Shown here piece by piece: positions 33,403-42,097 of a DNA stretch of 64,000 bases. This DNA is from DATFDN01 sp035685165. Lineage in GTDB: Bacteria > Pseudomonadota > Alphaproteobacteria > Acetobacterales > Acetobacteraceae. Each line of letters begins with the position of its first letter. Within the stretch, counting starts at the first letter, position 1. Where the stretch lies: contig DASRBI010000009.1 of assembly GCA_035685165.1 (NCBI GenBank), positions 1-64,000 on the forward strand. The letters run 5' to 3'. Below the pieces are notes generated by a model. The model had not been told where the DNA came from and did not search any database. It worked only from the letters and a program-made list of their open reading frames with translations. A program made the translations under genes and the position numbers.

Positions 33403-34743
33403 TCACGTCAAAAACCCTTCGACCTCGTTCTTCGCCCAATCGAGCGCCTGCTTGATCGACTGGCCCGACTGGAGCTTGGCGAACATCGTCGGCAGCGTGC
33501 CGCGGTTATACATCTGCACCGCGATCTCCGGCGGCGCCGGAGCGCACGAGATGTGCGAGATCTGCCCGGACGATTTGTGGATCGGGTAGTTGTACACGGT
33601 CCCCTTCGGCGGCTCGACCTCCTCCCAGATCTTGAAATCGCTCATGCTGACGAAGGGCGGGATGTCGTAGCCCTGCACCGCGTTGCAGCGCGCCTCCACC
33701 TGCTCGCGCTGCGACAGGTACTCGATCAGCTCCTTCGCCGCCGTCTTGTTGCTGGCGAACTTCCAGATGCCCCAGGAGAACACGCCCGCCGGCAGGAAGC
33801 GGCCCTTCGGCCCCTTGGGTGCGGGGAAGGTCCAGCAATCGGCGGCGACTTGCGGCGCGTCGCGCTTCGCCACCGCCCAGGCCGAGGGCGGATTCCAGAT
33901 CAGCGCGCTCTTGCCCGAAATCAGCGCGCGGTTGTTGGAAGCGTCGTCGTAGCTCACGGCATCCTTGGGCAGCCACTTCACCAGTTGCGCCGCGTGCTCC
34001 ATCACCTCGCGCACCGGATCGGAATCGACCGCGACATGGCCGTTCGCATCGACCAGCGCCGCGCCGTAGGCCGCGAACAGCGCGCCCGCCGTATCGACCG
34101 AATCGGCCGTGATGCCGAGCCCGATGCCGAACGTCATGTTCGCCTTGGCGCACGCCTCGGCGGCCTTCAGGTGCGCCTCCCACGTCCACTGATCCGCTTC
34201 CGGCGTGGCGACGTCGGCGGCCGGATACATCTTCACGATGTCGATCCCGGCGGCTTCCTTCATCACCGAAATGCGCGCGCACGGGCCCTTGTTCTGGTTG
34301 CCGGTGCTGGTCGGCACCGCGAGCCAGTTGCCCGCCTTGTTCTTGAACATGTATTCGGCGGCCTCGGTCACGGGGCCGTATTTGGCGCTGAGCCGCTTCA
34401 TCACGTCGTCGACCGGCTCCAAATCGTCGGCGTGGTTGTGCGTCTCCCAGCCGGGGAACTGCTGGATGTCGTGACCGGACTTCGCCTGTGCCTCGGCGGC
34501 GATCGTCAGGATGTTCTTGAACCCGTTCGACGTGATGAAGTCGGCCTGCACATCGACCTGGTTCTTGGCTCCCCACTCGGCGCACTGCTTGCGAAGCACG
34601 TCATTGCCTTCGGGGACCCAGTGGTCCCAGAACGCCACCGTCAGCTTGCCGGCGGCGCGGCCGGTGCGGATATGGACGAGCGGCAGCGCGGCGGCGCCGG
34701 CGGCAGCCATGAGCGCCTGGCGGCGCGTGAAAGAACTGGGCAT
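33403..34743 (-). CDS. Tat-exported extracellular solute-binding protein (copy B)
   Basis: A 446-residue paralogue of copy A, with twin-arginine signal TRRQALMAAAGAAALPL and the same landmarks: LTVAFWDHWVPEGNDVL, AQAKSGHDIQQF, YDDASNNRALISGKSALI, EVEPPKGTVYNYPI. The two differ across the middle ligand-contacting region (for example residues 190-260), suggesting distinct ligands after duplication. It is first in transcription order, with a 114-base upstream gap that presumably holds the promoter. Confidence 0.88.
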   Translation of the reverse strand: MPSSFTRRQALMAAAGAAALPLVHIRTGRAAGKLTVAFWDHWVPEGNDVLRKQCAEWGAKNQVDVQADFITSNGFKNILTIAAEAQAKSGHDIQQFPGWETHNHADDLEPVDDVMKRLSAKYGPVTEAAEYMFKNKAGNWLAVPTSTGNQNKGPCARISVMKEAAGIDIVKMYPAADVATPEADQWTWEAHLKAAEACAKANMTFGIGLGITADSVDTAGALFAAYGAALVDANGHVAVDSDPVREVMEHAAQLVKWLPKDAVSYDDASNNRALISGKSALIWNPPSAWAVAKRDAPQVAADCWTFPAPKGPKGRFLPAGVFSWGIWKFASNKTAAKELIEYLSQREQVEARCNAVQGYDIPPFVSMSDFKIWEEVEPPKGTVYNYPIHKSSGQISHISCAPAPPEIAVQMYNRGTLPTMFAKLQSGQSIKQALDWAKNEVEGFLT

Positions 34744-34857
34744 CGGCGTTTCGTTCTCCCGGGATTGCTGGTCCCGCTCGCGGCGGGCCTGCCATCATTA
34801 CGACAGAACCCTAACGCCCGGTTGACGCCGCACGCAATGGCACCCGCGGCCTGAAGC

Positions 34858-36204
34858 TCAGACCCGCGCCGCCGCCACCACCCGGTCGACGAACGCGCCG
34901 GCGCTGCCGAGATAACCGGCCGGATCGGTCAGCCGCTCGATCGAAGCGCGGTCGAGCCGGCTGCTCACCTCCGGCCGACGCGCCAGAGCCTCGGCCAGTG
35001 GAACCCCCGAGGCAAGCGCCTCGGCGCAGGCATTGGCCACGACATGGTGCGCCTCGCCGCGCCCCAGATGCGGCGCGAGCCCCATCATCACCGCCTCGGC
35101 GAGGATCAGCCCGCCCGAGATCTCGAGGTTACGCCGCATCCGCGCCGCATCCACCACCAGCCCCTCGGCGATCGTGCGCGCATGGATCAGCGCCCCGTGG
35201 GTCAACACGAACGCCTGCGGAATGGCGAGCAGCTCGGCCTGCCACGGCCCCGTGGCGCGCTCATGGTCCTGCGCCATCGCGCCCTGCATCAGCGGCACCA
35301 GTGCCTGCACGCCGCGCGCGGCGGCGAGCACATACTCCGAGGCAATCGGGTTGCGCTTCTGCGGCATGGTGGACGACGAGCCCCGCCCGGCCTCGTAGGG
35401 CTCGGTGACTTCCGCGAGCTCGGTCTGAGCCAGGAGGGTGATGTCGAGCGCGAACTTGGCGAGGCTGCCGCAGATCAGGCCGAGCAGGGACACCGCCTCC
35501 GCCAGCCCGTCGCGGACGACGTGCCAGGGTCCCGTCGGCACGCCGAGCCCGAGCTCGGCCGCCAGCGCCTGCATGACCGCAATTCCTTGCTGACCGAGCG
35601 ATGCGAGCGTGCCGGCGGCCCCCGCGAAGCTCACCCGCTCTACGCGCGGACGAAGCTGGTCGATGCGCTCAAGGTGGGCGATGAACGGCTCGGCCCAGAT
35701 CGCGCATTTCAGCCCGAACGTCACCGGCAGCGCCTGCTGGAGATGGGTCCGCCCCGCCATCACCGTATCGCGGTGGCGCTTGGCCTGCGCGGCGAGCGCG
35801 GCCAGCACCGCAGCCGTTTCGCCACGTATCAGAGCGAGCCCGGCGCGGATTTGCAGCACCGTCGCGGTATCCATGATGTCCTGCGTAGTGGCGCCCCAAT
35901 GGGTCCAGCGCCCCGCCTCCCCGGCCACGCGGGAGAGCTCCTTCACCAGGCCCACCACCGGATAGCCCACGTTGCGGGCGCTGGCGGCGAGCGCGGCCGG
36001 ATCGAGGTTCGCGTAGCGCGCCGCCGCGGTGATCGCCGTCGCCGCTTCCGCTGGGATGATGCCGAGCCTGGCCTCGGAACGGGCGAGCGCGGCCTCCACG
36101 TCCAGCATCCGCTGAAAATAGGCCTGCTCGTCGAACACGGCGCGCATCGCGTCGCTGCCATAGAGCGTGCCGAGGATCGCCCCGTCCGCCGGATTGCTGG
36201 CCAT
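34858..36204 (-). CDS. Fumarase/aspartase superfamily lyase (PcaB-like)
   Basis: A 448-residue lyase. The superfamily signature is GRGSSSTMPQKRNPIASEYV, and other conserved blocks are RWTHWGATTQDIMDTATVL and GRTHLQQALPVTFGLK. The layout best fits 3-carboxy-cis,cis-muconate cycloisomerase (PcaB) or adenylosuccinate-lyase-like enzymes. No protocatechuate genes are around, so the substrate is uncertain. The start at 36204 (MASNPADG) lies two bases after the ABC ATPase gene. The open frame further up is a shadow of that gene. Confidence 0.83.
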   Translation of the reverse strand: MASNPADGAILGTLYGSDAMRAVFDEQAYFQRMLDVEAALARSEARLGIIPAEAATAITAAARYANLDPAALAASARNVGYPVVGLVKELSRVAGEAGRWTHWGATTQDIMDTATVLQIRAGLALIRGETAAVLAALAAQAKRHRDTVMAGRTHLQQALPVTFGLKCAIWAEPFIAHLERIDQLRPRVERVSFAGAAGTLASLGQQGIAVMQALAAELGLGVPTGPWHVVRDGLAEAVSLLGLICGSLAKFALDITLLAQTELAEVTEPYEAGRGSSSTMPQKRNPIASEYVLAAARGVQALVPLMQGAMAQDHERATGPWQAELLAIPQAFVLTHGALIHARTIAEGLVVDAARMRRNLEISGGLILAEAVMMGLAPHLGRGEAHHVVANACAEALASGVPLAEALARRPEVSSRLDRASIERLTDPAGYLGSAGAFVDRVVAAARV

Positions 36205-36206
36205 CG

Positions 36207-36986
36207 CTAAGCCGCCTCCTCCACCGCCAGCGGCGGCAAGGGGTGGCCGAGATAGGCCTCCAGCACCGCGTCCGGCGGACCGTCCGCCCGCACCGCGCCC
36301 TGGTCGAGCCAGATCACGCGCGAGCACCATTCCCGCGCGACCCCGGTCTGATGGGTGGAGAGCACCAGTATGTCCGCCCCACGCACCATGTCCTCGAGCC
36401 GCGCGCGCGCCTTCTCCATGAACTCGGAATCCCCCGCCAGGAACCACTCGTCCATCAGCACGACCTGCGGGCGGATCGCCGTCGCCAGCCCGAACCCGAG
36501 GCGCACCACCATGCCCGAGCTGTAGATCCGCACCGGCAGGTCGATGAAGTCGGCCAAACCCGCGAAGTCGATCACGTCCTCTTCCAGCCGCGCGATCTCA
36601 GGCTTGGAGAGCCCGCCGTAGAGGCCGCGCAGCATGATGTTCTCGCGCCCCGTCAGGTCGGCGTTCATGCCGAGCTGCGGATCGAGCAACGCGTGCAGGC
36701 TGCCCGCCACACGCACGCGGCCCATCACCGGCTCGTAGATGCCGGCGAGCGTCCGCAGGAGCGTGGTCTTTCCCGCGCCGTTCCCGCCGATCAAACCCAG
36801 CCGGTCGCCCACGCCGAGACGGAAGGAGACATCACGCAGCGCCTGCACAACCACGCGGCGGTTGCGGTCCTGCGCCAGCCGGCCGGAAGCGGCGGCGAAC
36901 ACCGTCTTTTTCAGGCTGCGCGCGCTGCCGTGATAGAGCGGGAAAAAGACCGAAAGGCCCGCGACCTCGATTTCCGCGCCGGCCAT
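36207..36986 (-). CDS. ABC exporter ATP-binding protein (KpsT/Wzt-type)
   Basis: A 259-residue ATPase. Walker A is GLIGGNGAGKTTLLR (about residues 63-77). The signature YSSGMVVRLGFGLATAI and the Walker B-region VVLMDEWFLAGD are typical of polysaccharide/teichoic-acid exporter ATPases (KpsT, Wzt, TagH). The switch His is in LSTHQTGV. It lacks a long C-terminal carbohydrate-binding domain of Wzt. It is three bases after the permease gene, forming one transporter. Confidence 0.9.
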   Translation of the reverse strand: MAGAEIEVAGLSVFFPLYHGSARSLKKTVFAAASGRLAQDRNRRVVVQALRDVSFRLGVGDRLGLIGGNGAGKTTLLRTLAGIYEPVMGRVRVAGSLHALLDPQLGMNADLTGRENIMLRGLYGGLSKPEIARLEEDVIDFAGLADFIDLPVRIYSSGMVVRLGFGLATAIRPQVVLMDEWFLAGDSEFMEKARARLEDMVRGADILVLSTHQTGVAREWCSRVIWLDQGAVRADGPPDAVLEAYLGHPLPPLAVEEAA

Positions 36987-36989
36987 GGC

Positions 36990-37859
36990 CTAGATCCAGA
37001 AGGCGATACGCCCGCGGGCGCGGGCGAGGAACCACCAGGCAATGCCGCATAGCAGCGCCGAAAACACCAGCGCCGCGATCCAGACATGCGTGCCCGGCCA
37101 GGCGCCGAGTAGCGGGGCGCGCGCCACCTCCAGCACGTCGAAGAACGGGTTGCCGAGCATCACCCAGTTCAGTCCCGGCGGGAGCTGCTTAGGAGTCCAG
37201 ATCACTGGGGTCAGGAAGAAGAAAATCTGCATCAGGCTGCCGACGATCGGCGGGATGTCGCGGAAGCGGGCGCACATCGCGCCGAGCAGCATCCCGATCG
37301 CCATCCCGTCGACCACCCAAACAAGGATCGCAGGTAGCGCATAGAGCGCCCTCCAGCCCGGCCAGGTGTCGAGCACGGCGAACATGACGATCACCACCAG
37401 CGCGTTGTGCGCGAGCACGAGCGCGTTCCGCACGATCAGCCGCTGCGCGTGCACGAAGAACGGCATCCGCACGGAGCGGATCAGGGTTTCGACGCTGGTG
37501 AAGAGGGTGCAGCCTTCGCTCACCACCATCGCGATGAACCCCCAAAGCACTTGCGACAGCGCGAGATAGGGCAAGTACTCGCGCACGTTCATCTTCCAGA
37601 GCGTCGCATAGAGCACGCCGAGCGAGCCCACCATGGCGCCGGTGGAGAGCGTCAGCCAGAATGGCCCGAGCAGCGAGCCGCGATAGCGCAGCTTGATGTC
37701 GAGCCAGCCGAGCGTGACCGCGAGCCGCCACAGCCGCGCGCCTTCCCGCAAATCCTGCCCGAGTAGCCGGCCGCCTTGCTGGCCCGGGCGTCCGGCCTGA
37801 AATTCAAGAACGGGCAGCCGCGCCTCGGCGCTCGGCTGCGGCAGGACGAGTGCATCCAT
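36990..37859 (-). CDS. ABC-2 type exporter permease
   Basis: A 289-residue membrane subunit with an N-terminal cytoplasmic segment and six hydrophobic spans. LGWLDIKLRYRGSLLGPFWLT at about residue 50 is the family-typical entry (shown here in part: YRGSLLGPFWLT), as in KpsM/Wzm/RfbA. FLTPVIWTPKQLPPGLNWVM is the conserved late loop. It pairs with the ATPase downstream to export a glycan or lipid-linked polymer. No polymer-synthesis genes lie beside it. Confidence 0.9.
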   Translation of the reverse strand: MDALVLPQPSAEARLPVLEFQAGRPGQQGGRLLGQDLREGARLWRLAVTLGWLDIKLRYRGSLLGPFWLTLSTGAMVGSLGVLYATLWKMNVREYLPYLALSQVLWGFIAMVVSEGCTLFTSVETLIRSVRMPFFVHAQRLIVRNALVLAHNALVVIVMFAVLDTWPGWRALYALPAILVWVVDGMAIGMLLGAMCARFRDIPPIVGSLMQIFFFLTPVIWTPKQLPPGLNWVMLGNPFFDVLEVARAPLLGAWPGTHVWIAALVFSALLCGIAWWFLARARGRIAFWI

Positions 37860-37920
37860 CGGGGTGCGGACTAAAGGAACGGCGCCCGCCCCGCAACCGG
37901 GCGGCGGGCGCGCCGCCCCT

Positions 37921-38430
37921 TTAGCGGCTCTCGGCGGTCCGCAGCGGCTTGCGCGCCGCCGGACGCGCCTCGGCGCAGGTTTGCAGGACGATCGGCTGCG
38001 GATAGTTCTGCTGCTGGGCGAAGCTCACGAGCTCGCCGATGTCGCGCAGGCTCATCACCGATTGGAAAAGCTTGACGTGTTCCGAGCAGAACAGCGTGCC
38101 GCGCTGCAAGCCGCTCTCGCTTCCCACGTTGGCGAGGTTGGTGATGTAGTCGTCATGCTGCTTCTGCGCGCCGCGTCCGTAAGCTCGAACGAACCAGGCA
38201 TTGAGCGCGCGCTCCTCGCGCGCGAGGTCGGGGCGGAAGCGGGTGATGAACTGGTTGTATTCATCGCGCCGGTCGCAGGTGAGCGCGACCAGCATCAGCT
38301 CGCTCTTCAGCGCCGCGACGTCGAACGCGCCCTGATCCACTGCGTTGGCGCAGGGCTGCGCCACCGCGACCTCAGCCGAGAACAGGCCGGCAGCGAGGAG
38401 GGTGATCAGTCCGATCGGGGAAAGGCGCAT
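37921..38430 (-). CDS. Secreted four-cysteine hypothetical protein
   Basis: A 169-residue protein with a signal peptide (LITLLAAGLFSAEVAVAQ). The mature part has four cysteines (PCANAV, LTCDRR, LFCSEH, QTCAEA), which could form two disulfides, and is otherwise helical. ATG 38430 follows AAGGAG with good spacing. The frame is open upstream but that is not supported. I do not recognise a named family; similar small secreted proteins are common in Acetobacteraceae. Confidence 0.7.
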   Translation of the reverse strand: MRLSPIGLITLLAAGLFSAEVAVAQPCANAVDQGAFDVAALKSELMLVALTCDRRDEYNQFITRFRPDLAREERALNAWFVRAYGRGAQKQHDDYITNLANVGSESGLQRGTLFCSEHVKLFQSVMSLRDIGELVSFAQQQNYPQPIVLQTCAEARPAARKPLRTAESR

Positions 38431-38565
38431 ACGGGCGGTCTCCTTAGCGGGCGCGGCATTGAGCGCACGAAGCCGCGTTCGGTTCAACGGATTCGGGCGG
38501 CAGTCCGGCGGAGGCGCATATCGCTGACCGGCCCGGGCCTTGTCCAGCCCAATTCAGACGCGGTC

Positions 38566-39495
38566 TCAAAGCCCGGCGGCTTGCCGCGCTTGCGCCGCCG
38601 CCGCCGGCGCGGCCTTGACGCTGGCGAGATAGGCGATCACCGCGGCGCGGCTCTCGGGATCGGGCAGCGCGACCGGCATCCGCGCCCCCGGCACCATCGC
38701 CTGCGGGCCGGAGAGCCATTTCTCGAGATTGGCCTTGGTCCACACGAGGCCGCTCGAGGCAAGCGCCGGGGAATAGGGAAAGCCGGGCGCCGTGCCGGCC
38801 GGCCGCCCCACCACGCCCGCAAGCGCCGGCCCCACCTTGTTATGGTCGAGCGCATGGCACTCGGCACAGGCGGTGGCGAACAGTTTTTGCCCCGCCTCCG
38901 CGCTGCCCGGCGCGGCGACGAAGCGCGCCAGGTCCTCCGCACCGTCCGGGTTGCGGGAGCGGAAGAACGTGTAGGAGAGGTCGATCTCGGTCACGTCCTC
39001 GGTGTTCGGATCGGCCGCCATCTTCGGATCGACATAGAAATCGACCGGCATCTCCACCTTCTGGTGCGGCTCCAGCCGCTCCTCGGTGAAGCAGAAACAC
39101 TGTATCTTGTTGAAGAATTTCCCCGTCTTGCCGGGGCTCACGTTGAACGTCGCGTGACCGACGATCGGCGCATCTGACAGGTTCTCGGCCTCGAAAAAGA
39201 CCAGCGTCTCCTGGCCGAGATGCACGCGCACACTGTTCTGCACCGGCGCGAAGCGCCAGGGCAGGTCGGGGGCGGTGCTGGTGAGGAAGCGCACCGTCAC
39301 CGCCCGCGCGCTCGTCTCCGGCAAGGCGGCGGCCGCGGTGACACGCTGGGTAGTGCCGAGCGCGCCGGTCGCCGAGCAGAACAGGCGATAGAGCGTTACC
39401 GAATACGAGACGAGCGTGACCATCACCGCGACCGCCGCCAGAAGACCGATCAGCGTGGCGTGCTTGCGGAAACGGGAGGCGCGGCGGCGCGGCAT
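38566..39495 (-). CDS. ctaG: Cox11/CtaG copper chaperone fused to a cytochrome c domain
   Basis: A 309-residue fusion. Residues about 13-36 are one membrane span. Residues 37-180 are Cox11, with Cys40 (RLFCSATG) and the Cu(I) motif Cys133-Phe-Cys135 in IQCFCFTEE, which delivers CuB to cytochrome c oxidase subunit I. Residues about 195-295 form a class I cytochrome c: heme motif CAECH at 210-214, VGPALAGVVGRPAG, and the axial Met in PGARMPVAL (Met273). The fusion is continuous without a frame break. No oxidase subunits are adjacent. The start at 39495 rather than 39528 is chosen by family length. Confidence 0.88.
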   Translation of the reverse strand: MPRRRASRFRKHATLIGLLAAVAVMVTLVSYSVTLYRLFCSATGALGTTQRVTAAAALPETSARAVTVRFLTSTAPDLPWRFAPVQNSVRVHLGQETLVFFEAENLSDAPIVGHATFNVSPGKTGKFFNKIQCFCFTEERLEPHQKVEMPVDFYVDPKMAADPNTEDVTEIDLSYTFFRSRNPDGAEDLARFVAAPGSAEAGQKLFATACAECHALDHNKVGPALAGVVGRPAGTAPGFPYSPALASSGLVWTKANLEKWLSGPQAMVPGARMPVALPDPESRAAVIAYLASVKAAPAAAAQARQAAGL

Positions 39496-39543
39496 GGCCG
39501 CGCATCTAGGCCGGGCGGCACAGGTCAAGCAAGACGGGAGAAA

Positions 39544-40077
39544 TTAGCTTTTGCCGAGCGCCCGCAGGGCAGCGGCGAACGGGCCGGCGGTCTGCGCGCC
39601 GAAGCAGGCGAAGGTCACGGACAGCCCGGCGGCCTCCGGCGCCGCGAGAACCTCCGCCACCGTGCCGAGCGCGATCCGCGCCGCTTCGTCGATCGGATAG
39701 CCGTAGATGCCGCAACTGATGGCCGGAAAAGCCACGCTCGCCGCCTGCTGCTGCAGGGCGAGCGCCAGGCTCGCACGGTGGCAGCTTGCCAATAGCGCCG
39801 CCTCACCGGACCGCCCGCCACGCCAGACCGGCCCCACCGTGTGGATCACCCAGCGCGCCGGAAGGCGGAAGCCCGGCGTGATGCGCGCCTCGCCGGTCGG
39901 ACAAAAGCCGATCGCACGGCACGCCGCCAGAAGCTCGGGGCCCGCCGCGCGATGGATGGCGCCGTCCACCCCGCCGCCGCCGAGCAGGCTCTCGTTGGCG
40001 GCATTGACGATCGCATCGAGCGCAAGGCGGGTGATGTCCGCCTCGATCACGCTGATCCGCCCCGTCACCTTCGTCAC
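39544..40077 (-). CDS. Macro domain protein (ADP-ribose binding/hydrolysis)
   Basis: A 177-residue macro domain starting from a GTG that overlaps the HAD gene stop (GTGA). It shows VIEADITRLALDAIVNAANESLLGGGGVDGAIH (parts: DAIVNAANESLLGGGGVDGA), GEARITPGFRLPARWVIHTVGP (part: WVIHTVGPVW) and FPAISCGIYGYP. These are the ADP-ribose-binding loops of MacroD-type O-acetyl-ADP-ribose deacetylases. It is likely a mono-ADP-ribosyl hydrolase. The open frame upstream overlaps the HAD gene and is a shadow. Confidence 0.92.
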   Translation of the reverse strand: MTKVTGRISVIEADITRLALDAIVNAANESLLGGGGVDGAIHRAAGPELLAACRAIGFCPTGEARITPGFRLPARWVIHTVGPVWRGGRSGEAALLASCHRASLALALQQQAASVAFPAISCGIYGYPIDEAARIALGTVAEVLAAPEAAGLSVTFACFGAQTAGPFAAALRALGKS

Positions 40078-40940
40078 CACCGGAACACCGGGATTGTCGC
40101 CACCGGCATCATCCTCGCCTCCCGCGCCGCTGCCTCCGCGCGCACCGGATCGGGCGCGCCGTCGGCGCCCGCCAGCTCCGCCCCGTGCAGCCCGCCCAGC
40201 ACCCAGCACGCATCCAGCCCGACCGCGACCGCCCCAGCGATGTCGGTCCGCAGCGCATCGCCCACCGCCAGCACGCGCTCGGCCGGCACGCCGAGCCGCG
40301 CCAGCACCGGCTGGTAGATGCGCGGATCGGGCTTGCCGAGTGCCCGCACATCGCCGCCCAGTTCCGCGTACCGCGCGGCCAGCGCCCCCGCGCACAGCAC
40401 GCGCACGCCGCCGCGGATCACCTCGAGATCGGGATTAGCGCAGATCATCGGCAGCACGTGGCGGCGGCACTCCTGCAGCACGTCCTCGAACGCGCCGAGG
40501 TCGGTCGGGTCCTTCTCGTCGTCGGGCCCCGAGTTCAGCACGAAATCTGCCTCCGCCGGCCGGTCGGCGAGCACGAGATCGAGCCCGTCCAGGATCGGCC
40601 GATCGCGCAGCGGCCCGAGATGGAAAACGCGCCGCCCGAGCTCGGCCCACCAGAGATCGGGCGGATCGCGCAACGCCGCGCGCACCGCCTCGCCGCTCGT
40701 CAGCAGCGCCCCGTACAGCTCATCGGGAATCCCCATCCGCCGCATCATCGCCTGCACCGGCGCGTTCGGGCGCGGCACGTTCGACAGCAGGAGCGTTTTC
40801 TTACCCGCCGCGCGTAGGCGTTCGAGGCAATCAACGGCGTGCGGGAAGGCACGCACCCCGTCATGGATCACGCCCCAGAGGTCGAGCACGAAGCCCTCGT
40901 AACGGCGGGCAAGCGGGGCGAAGCCTTGCAGATGTTCCAT
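40074..40940 (-). CDS. HAD-superfamily hydrolase (NagD-like, TIGR01459 type)
   Basis: A 288-residue HAD hydrolase. Motif I is FVLDLWGVIHDG with the nucleophile Asp, motif II LLLSN, and motif III/IV GKPDP followed by VLAVGDALRTDIAGA. The large cap domain fits the class IIA NagD-like group. The physiological phosphate ester is unknown. It is coupled to pyrD upstream (TGATG) and the macro-domain gene downstream. Confidence 0.9.
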   Translation of the reverse strand: MEHLQGFAPLARRYEGFVLDLWGVIHDGVRAFPHAVDCLERLRAAGKKTLLLSNVPRPNAPVQAMMRRMGIPDELYGALLTSGEAVRAALRDPPDLWWAELGRRVFHLGPLRDRPILDGLDLVLADRPAEADFVLNSGPDDEKDPTDLGAFEDVLQECRRHVLPMICANPDLEVIRGGVRVLCAGALAARYAELGGDVRALGKPDPRIYQPVLARLGVPAERVLAVGDALRTDIAGAVAVGLDACWVLGGLHGAELAGADGAPDPVRAEAAAREARMMPVATIPVFRW

Positions 40941-42007
40941 CAGTCCCAGGCGGCGATCTCGGCGGCGCCTATACCAACCGCGTCCGCGATCCGCGAGATG
41001 CCGCGCCGGGCGAGCAGATCCGCGAGCTCGTCCTTGATCCGCCGCACGAGCCCCGGTCCTTCGTAGATCAGCGCCGTGTAGAGCTGCACGAGCGAAGCAC
41101 CCGCCATGATCTTGTCGAGGGCGTCGCGCCCGCTGGACACGCCGCCAACCCCGATCAGCAGCAGGCGATCGCCCGCCAGCAGCCGGGCGCGCGCGAGCAT
41201 CGCGGTCGCGCGGTGGAACAGCGGCGCGCCAGAGAGGCCGCCCGCCTCGCGCGCATGGGCGGAGCGGAGGCCGGCGGGGCGCGCGATCGTGGTATTGGAA
41301 ACGATCAGCCCGGCCACGCCGCGCGCGAGGCAGGTGTCGACGATCGACCTCAGCCCGTCCTCGGCGAGATCGGGCGCAATCTTCACGAGCAGCGGCGGAT
41401 GCCCCGGCACCGTGCGCGCGATCGCATCCAGGATGGCGGCGAGCCGCTGTTCCGCCTGCAAATCGCGCAGCCCGGGCGTGTTGGGGGAGGAAACGTTGAC
41501 GACGAGGTAATCGACAAGCGGCGCCAGCGCCGCCGCCAGCGCCGCATAGTCCTGTTCAGGATCGGCGCTTTCCTTGTTGAGCCCGAGATTGGCGCCCACC
41601 GGCACGCCGGGGCGCCCGCGGCGAAGATTGGCGCGGAAGCGATCGAGCCCCGCGCCGTTGAACCCCATGCGGTTGATCAGCGCGCGATCCTCGGTGAGCC
41701 GGAACAGGCGCGGCTTCGGATTGCCTGGCTGCGCCCGCAGCGTGACCGACCCAGCCTCGACAAACCCGAACCCGAGCCCGGCGAACAGCCTGAGCGCCGC
41801 GGCATTCTTGTCGAGCCCGGCGGCAAGCCCAATCGGGTTGCGAAACTCGCGCCCGATCGCCCGCACATGCAGCGCCGGAGGATCGGGCGTGCGATCGGGC
41901 CGGACGAGCCCGGCCTTCAGCGCGAGCAGTGCGGCGCGATGCGCCCGTTCCGGCTCCAGCCGCCGCGCAAGCGGCATCAGTGCGTCGGCGAGCCCGGTTG
42001 GCAGCAT
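40940..42007 (-). CDS. pyrD: Dihydroorotate dehydrogenase (quinone), class 2
   Basis: A 355-residue FMN enzyme of pyrimidine synthesis, oxidising dihydroorotate with quinone. It has the class 2 N-terminal membrane-associating helices (LADALMPLARRL...ALLALKAGL), GLAAGLDKNA, NRMGFNGAG, VVNVSSPNTPGLRDL with the catalytic Ser, LVKIAPDL, and IGVGGVSSG for FMN phosphate. The start is the ATG at 42007, since homologues start MLPTG-like; a longer frame runs into the repeat at 42055. It leads the operon with HAD and macro genes. Confidence 0.95.
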   Translation of the reverse strand: MLPTGLADALMPLARRLEPERAHRAALLALKAGLVRPDRTPDPPALHVRAIGREFRNPIGLAAGLDKNAAALRLFAGLGFGFVEAGSVTLRAQPGNPKPRLFRLTEDRALINRMGFNGAGLDRFRANLRRGRPGVPVGANLGLNKESADPEQDYAALAAALAPLVDYLVVNVSSPNTPGLRDLQAEQRLAAILDAIARTVPGHPPLLVKIAPDLAEDGLRSIVDTCLARGVAGLIVSNTTIARPAGLRSAHAREAGGLSGAPLFHRATAMLARARLLAGDRLLLIGVGGVSSGRDALDKIMAGASLVQLYTALIYEGPGLVRRIKDELADLLARRGISRIADAVGIGAAEIAAWD

Positions 42008-42054
42008 ACGGCCGGTTATGCCGGGCGGGGAGGACGCTGCAACCCGCAAAGCCA

Positions 42055-42078
42055 CCTCTCCCGCGCAAGCGGGAGAGG
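42055..42078. repeat. Perfect palindromic repeat upstream of pyrD
   Basis: This is the same 24 bases as at 12811-12834: CCTCTCCCGC, GCAA, GCGGGAGAGG. It lies in the 90-base gap between the beta-propeller gene end and the pyrD start. Identity over the full 24 bases 29 kb apart shows a dispersed family, not a chance hairpin. Confidence 0.85.
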
Positions 42079-42097
42079 TCCGACAGCCGGCCCAGCC

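Noticed and set aside
36205..36447. Longer start for the PcaB-like lyase (529 codons)
   Set aside because: The extra 81 codons overlap the ABC ATPase gene antiparallel in frame sense and look non-native.
36207..37859. The ABC pair as the importer for the two solute-binding proteins
   Set aside because: The ATPase and permease are of the KpsMT/Wzm-Wzt exporter type, which does not use periplasmic binding proteins.
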